Assembly: GCA_004369085.1 (NCBI GenBank)
Contig: ML210252.1
Coordinates: 1-64,000, forward strand
Origin: Coprinopsis marcescibilis
Taxonomy: Eukaryota > Basidiomycota > Agaricomycetes > Agaricales > Psathyrellaceae
DNA length: 64,000 bases
Direction of reading: 5' to 3'
Under the pieces are notes generated by a model. That model saw nothing but the letters and a program-made list of their open reading frames with translations, did no database searches and had not been told where the DNA came from. The position numbers were made by a program, and so were the translations under genes. This document shows positions 61,691 to 64,000 of the stretch, piece by piece (the first letter of the stretch is position 1; the number at the start of each line of letters is the position of its first letter).

Positions 61691-63000
61691 ATGACCAACT
61701 CAACCCAGAAGGCTTTAGTTTTGGACAAGAAACTCGGTGACTATGTCATTGTGGACATCCCTCTCCTCACAGACCCAACCGATGACGAAGTTATCGTCAA
61801 AGTCGAAGCCACCGCCCTCAACCCTCTTGACTGGGCCATTCAGAGAGTTGGCCTCTTTGTAGAAGAGTATCCCGTCATCAACGGCTTTGACATTGCCGGA
61901 GAGGTCGTCGAGCTAGGAGCAAAAGCGCCCTCCCTCGGCCTGGCAAAGGGCGACAAGGTGTAAGCGCCCATATCCTAGATCAAAGGTTCGCCAACTGATG
62001 CGCGCGCAAACATAGTCTCTTTGCAGGGGCATTTGCCAATACGAAAGGACAAGGCACCGCTGGGTTTCAGCAGTACACACGAACCGATATCTACAGTCTA
62101 TCGAAGGCAAGTCTCAATTCTGGTCCGATCGATCTCCTTGCGGCGGCTAAACGATTGGCATAGATCCCACCAGCGCTTACTTTGGTAGAGGCCTCAACCA
62201 TTCCGGCAGCTATATCAACTGCCTACGTTGGACTGTACAGCCCCGAACCATTGGGTGCCGGTTACGAAGCCCCTTCAGTCAAGGACGCCCAAAACAAATA
62301 CAACGGAGTCCCCATCGCCATACTTGGAGGATCCAGCTCGGTCGGACAGCTCGGTAGGCTACTTCTCACTCTACCTACAGCAGCAGGCGCGCAGATTCAC
62401 AGATTAACTATACTCTACTTACAGTGATCCAACTTGCCCACCTCTCTGGTTTCAACCCCATCATCACAACCTCCTCTCTCAAACACGCCGAGTTTCTCAA
62501 ATCCCTCGGAGCCACCCACGTACTCGACCGATTGCTCACCCATTCCGAGACTATATCGGCAGTCAAAGATATCATCGGTGACACACCTCTCAAGCTAATC
62601 TACGCCGCCATCTCGAACGACGAAACCCAGAAGCTAGGGCTGGATTTGGTAGCGCCAGGTGGTCATCTAATCATCACCCTCTATCCCACAATCGAAACAC
62701 AAGACGGCAAGAAAGTAATCCATGTACATGCGTTGAAGTCTCTTCCTCAGAACATCGCGATACTCCGCGAGATGCATATCAAGCTTACTGAGTGGCTGAA
62801 AGAAGGATTGATCAAGGTATGAGTTCTCTGCTAGTACCACTTCTCTGGCATAACTCTGATACATATTTCGGTTCTGATAGCCAAACCGCGTTGAGATACT
62901 TGATAATGGGCTCAGTGGTGTAGTCGATGGGCTGGAGAGGCTGGAGAATAACAAGGTTTCGGGCGTCAAACTTGTTGCACTCCCGCAGGTCAACGCATAA
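61691..63000 (+). CDS. Medium-chain dehydrogenase/reductase, GroES-like (paralogue C)
   Basis: Same enzyme type as the gene at 44273: NAD(P)H-dependent, zinc-free GroES-like reductase. Five exons, 61691-61959, 62016-62106, 62164-62353, 62425-62816 and 62881-63000, join to 353 residues with no lesion. Start MTNSTQKALVLDKKLGDYV. GroES domain: VKVEATALNPLDWAIQ, GFDIAGEVVELG. Nucleotide loop: AILGGSSSVGQLVIQLAH, then SLKHAEFLKSLGATHVLDR. The end is NKVSGVKLVALPQVNA. Intron 2 uses a GC donor (TCGAAG followed by gcaagt at 62107), where paralogues A and B have GT. It lies 381 bp downstream of the pseudogene, a tandem arrangement that points to a local duplication. Substrate not known. Confidence 0.92.
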
Positions 63001-64000
63001 GGCGGTACTAGTACTCAGACCGTGATAGCGCGAGACATACGTACCTACTAGCGAGAAATTTGCTCTTACTGTAAACAAAATACCGATACTGGGCGATTAA
63101 TCCGGCCTGTATGTGTCTATGGGATACAGGCTTCGATTAACCCCTTAGTGTCGGGTTACAGCCGTAAATAATATTTCTGGATGTATAACCTGTTTGGTTT
63201 ATGCACTTTATATTGCCTGACCGGCCCTGATGGGTTTAAATACTATCTCCGAGGTAATCCTTTTGGCTTGCTTTTGGTCTTGACGGTTGTAAGTTGTAAG
63301 TACTGCATACACAACATTATCATTAACATCATTACTGTCATTCTCTCTCACCGCCCATCTACTCTACATCTCACAAATCAGATATACGGGCGCCGAAGGA
63401 GGCTGTCAGCGCAATAGTCGCTGGCCTCGGAGACCATCCCGGCAGCCGGGCAGTCAGCCATGCATCTCAATGGCTCTACCCTGCGCCCAAATCACACCTC
63501 GCAATCCACATTCCAAATGCAACTCATCGGCATGTCACCGGCGGGGTGCGCCCATGAGCTGCGTCTACGTACACTGTGTACACAGTTAGCTTTGTTGCAC
63601 AATGGACGCGCTGGGCCCACACATACTGGCACCATCTTCGTATGCAGACAGGAGCGTACATGCTCGTATGTGTACATTGCGTGCCCATCCAGCTACCCCT
63701 TGCTTTGGTTGAAGTGACATCCGGATCACGCTCAGTCAATCCCGGAGAAACACACCACGCCGTAGCCAAGCTTCTGAGCACTCAGTAAGGGTACACCGGG
63801 CTTGATATCAGTGCTTACGCTCAATACAGTATCACAAGTCTTATAAATGCTATATTAAGCCTTACATTATCAGAGGCAGGGTTCGCCGTTTGGGGCGCAT
63901 TGGGCGCTGGCGCCCAACAGGTTCCAGCGCTCAGCCTGGTGATCTCTCAAGGCTAAAATCAACACCAACGTCGTTTGGGGATGTAGGGCACATGTGGATC
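63001..64000. other. Non-coding flank
   Basis: No supported gene. Contains a perfect inverted 8-bp pair around 63908-63925 (TTGGGCGC, GCGCCCAA), probably without function as a 2-nt loop cannot fold. Confidence 0.45.

Noticed and set aside
63908..63925. GC-rich palindrome as terminator hairpin
   Set aside because: Loop would be 2 nt and no gene ends there; such hairpins do not terminate fungal transcription.

Overview
This window is nuclear DNA of a filamentous basidiomycete, most likely an Agaricomycete. The genes are split by many short introns (mostly 43-72 nt, GT-AG, with a CTNA-type branch point before the acceptor). Gene content is typical of a saprotrophic mushroom: an AA9 polysaccharide monooxygenase, a GH2 beta-mannosidase, a secreted subtilase, a cytochrome P450 and a chitin synthase. 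I rebuilt most genes exon by exon and checked that the joined reading frame closes. Where it closes I give protein length; where a junction stayed open I say so. No rRNA, tRNA, CRISPR array, prophage, IS element or recognisable transposon was seen.

Layout. 0.5-5.3 kb: MFS transporter and secreted subtilase, both minus. 6.4-11.7 kb: beta-mannosidase and AA9 LPMO, both plus. 12.2-13.1 kb: dual-specificity phosphatase, minus. 13.1-17.2 kb: gene-poor, with one tentative small secreted protein. 17.3-27.4 kb: a plus-strand run of complex I 51 kDa subunit, TOK-type K+ channel, FAD monooxygenase-like protein, single-pass membrane protein and F-box protein. 28.0-33.2 kb: AFG2 (minus) and GPI16/PIG-T (plus), divergent with only 84 bp between their start codons. 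33.3-37.4 kb: small or unrecognised genes found only by splicing (a conserved-looking Cys-rich protein, two hypothetical genes and a pair of orphan exons). 39.4-42.5 kb: ATP synthase subunit f, which has a 9-nt microexon, divergent from a P450. 42.7-43.3 kb: a degenerate two-level tandem repeat. 44.3-45.6 kb: medium-chain dehydrogenase/reductase (MDR) paralogue A. 46.5-53.2 kb: multi-pass membrane protein divergent from a chitin synthase. 55.9-59.4 kb: flavin-containing monooxygenase. 60.0-63.0 kb: MDR paralogue B (a pseudogene with several lesions) followed by intact paralogue C.

How the genes relate. Several are core housekeeping genes (complex I, ATP synthase, AFG2 ribosome biogenesis, GPI anchoring, chitin synthesis) mixed with accessory secreted and oxidative enzymes. 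The three MDR genes share exon layout and a TATA box 82-105 bp before the start codon, so they come from local duplication. With the P450, FMO and MFS they could be a diffuse metabolic neighbourhood, but no polyketide, peptide or terpene synthase is present, so a biosynthetic cluster is not demonstrated. I did not find a clearly new defence or mobile system. The most unusual items are the decaying MDR copy, the microexon, GC-AG introns, the small Cys-rich gene and the unrecognised multi-exon genes at 35.8-37.4 kb.
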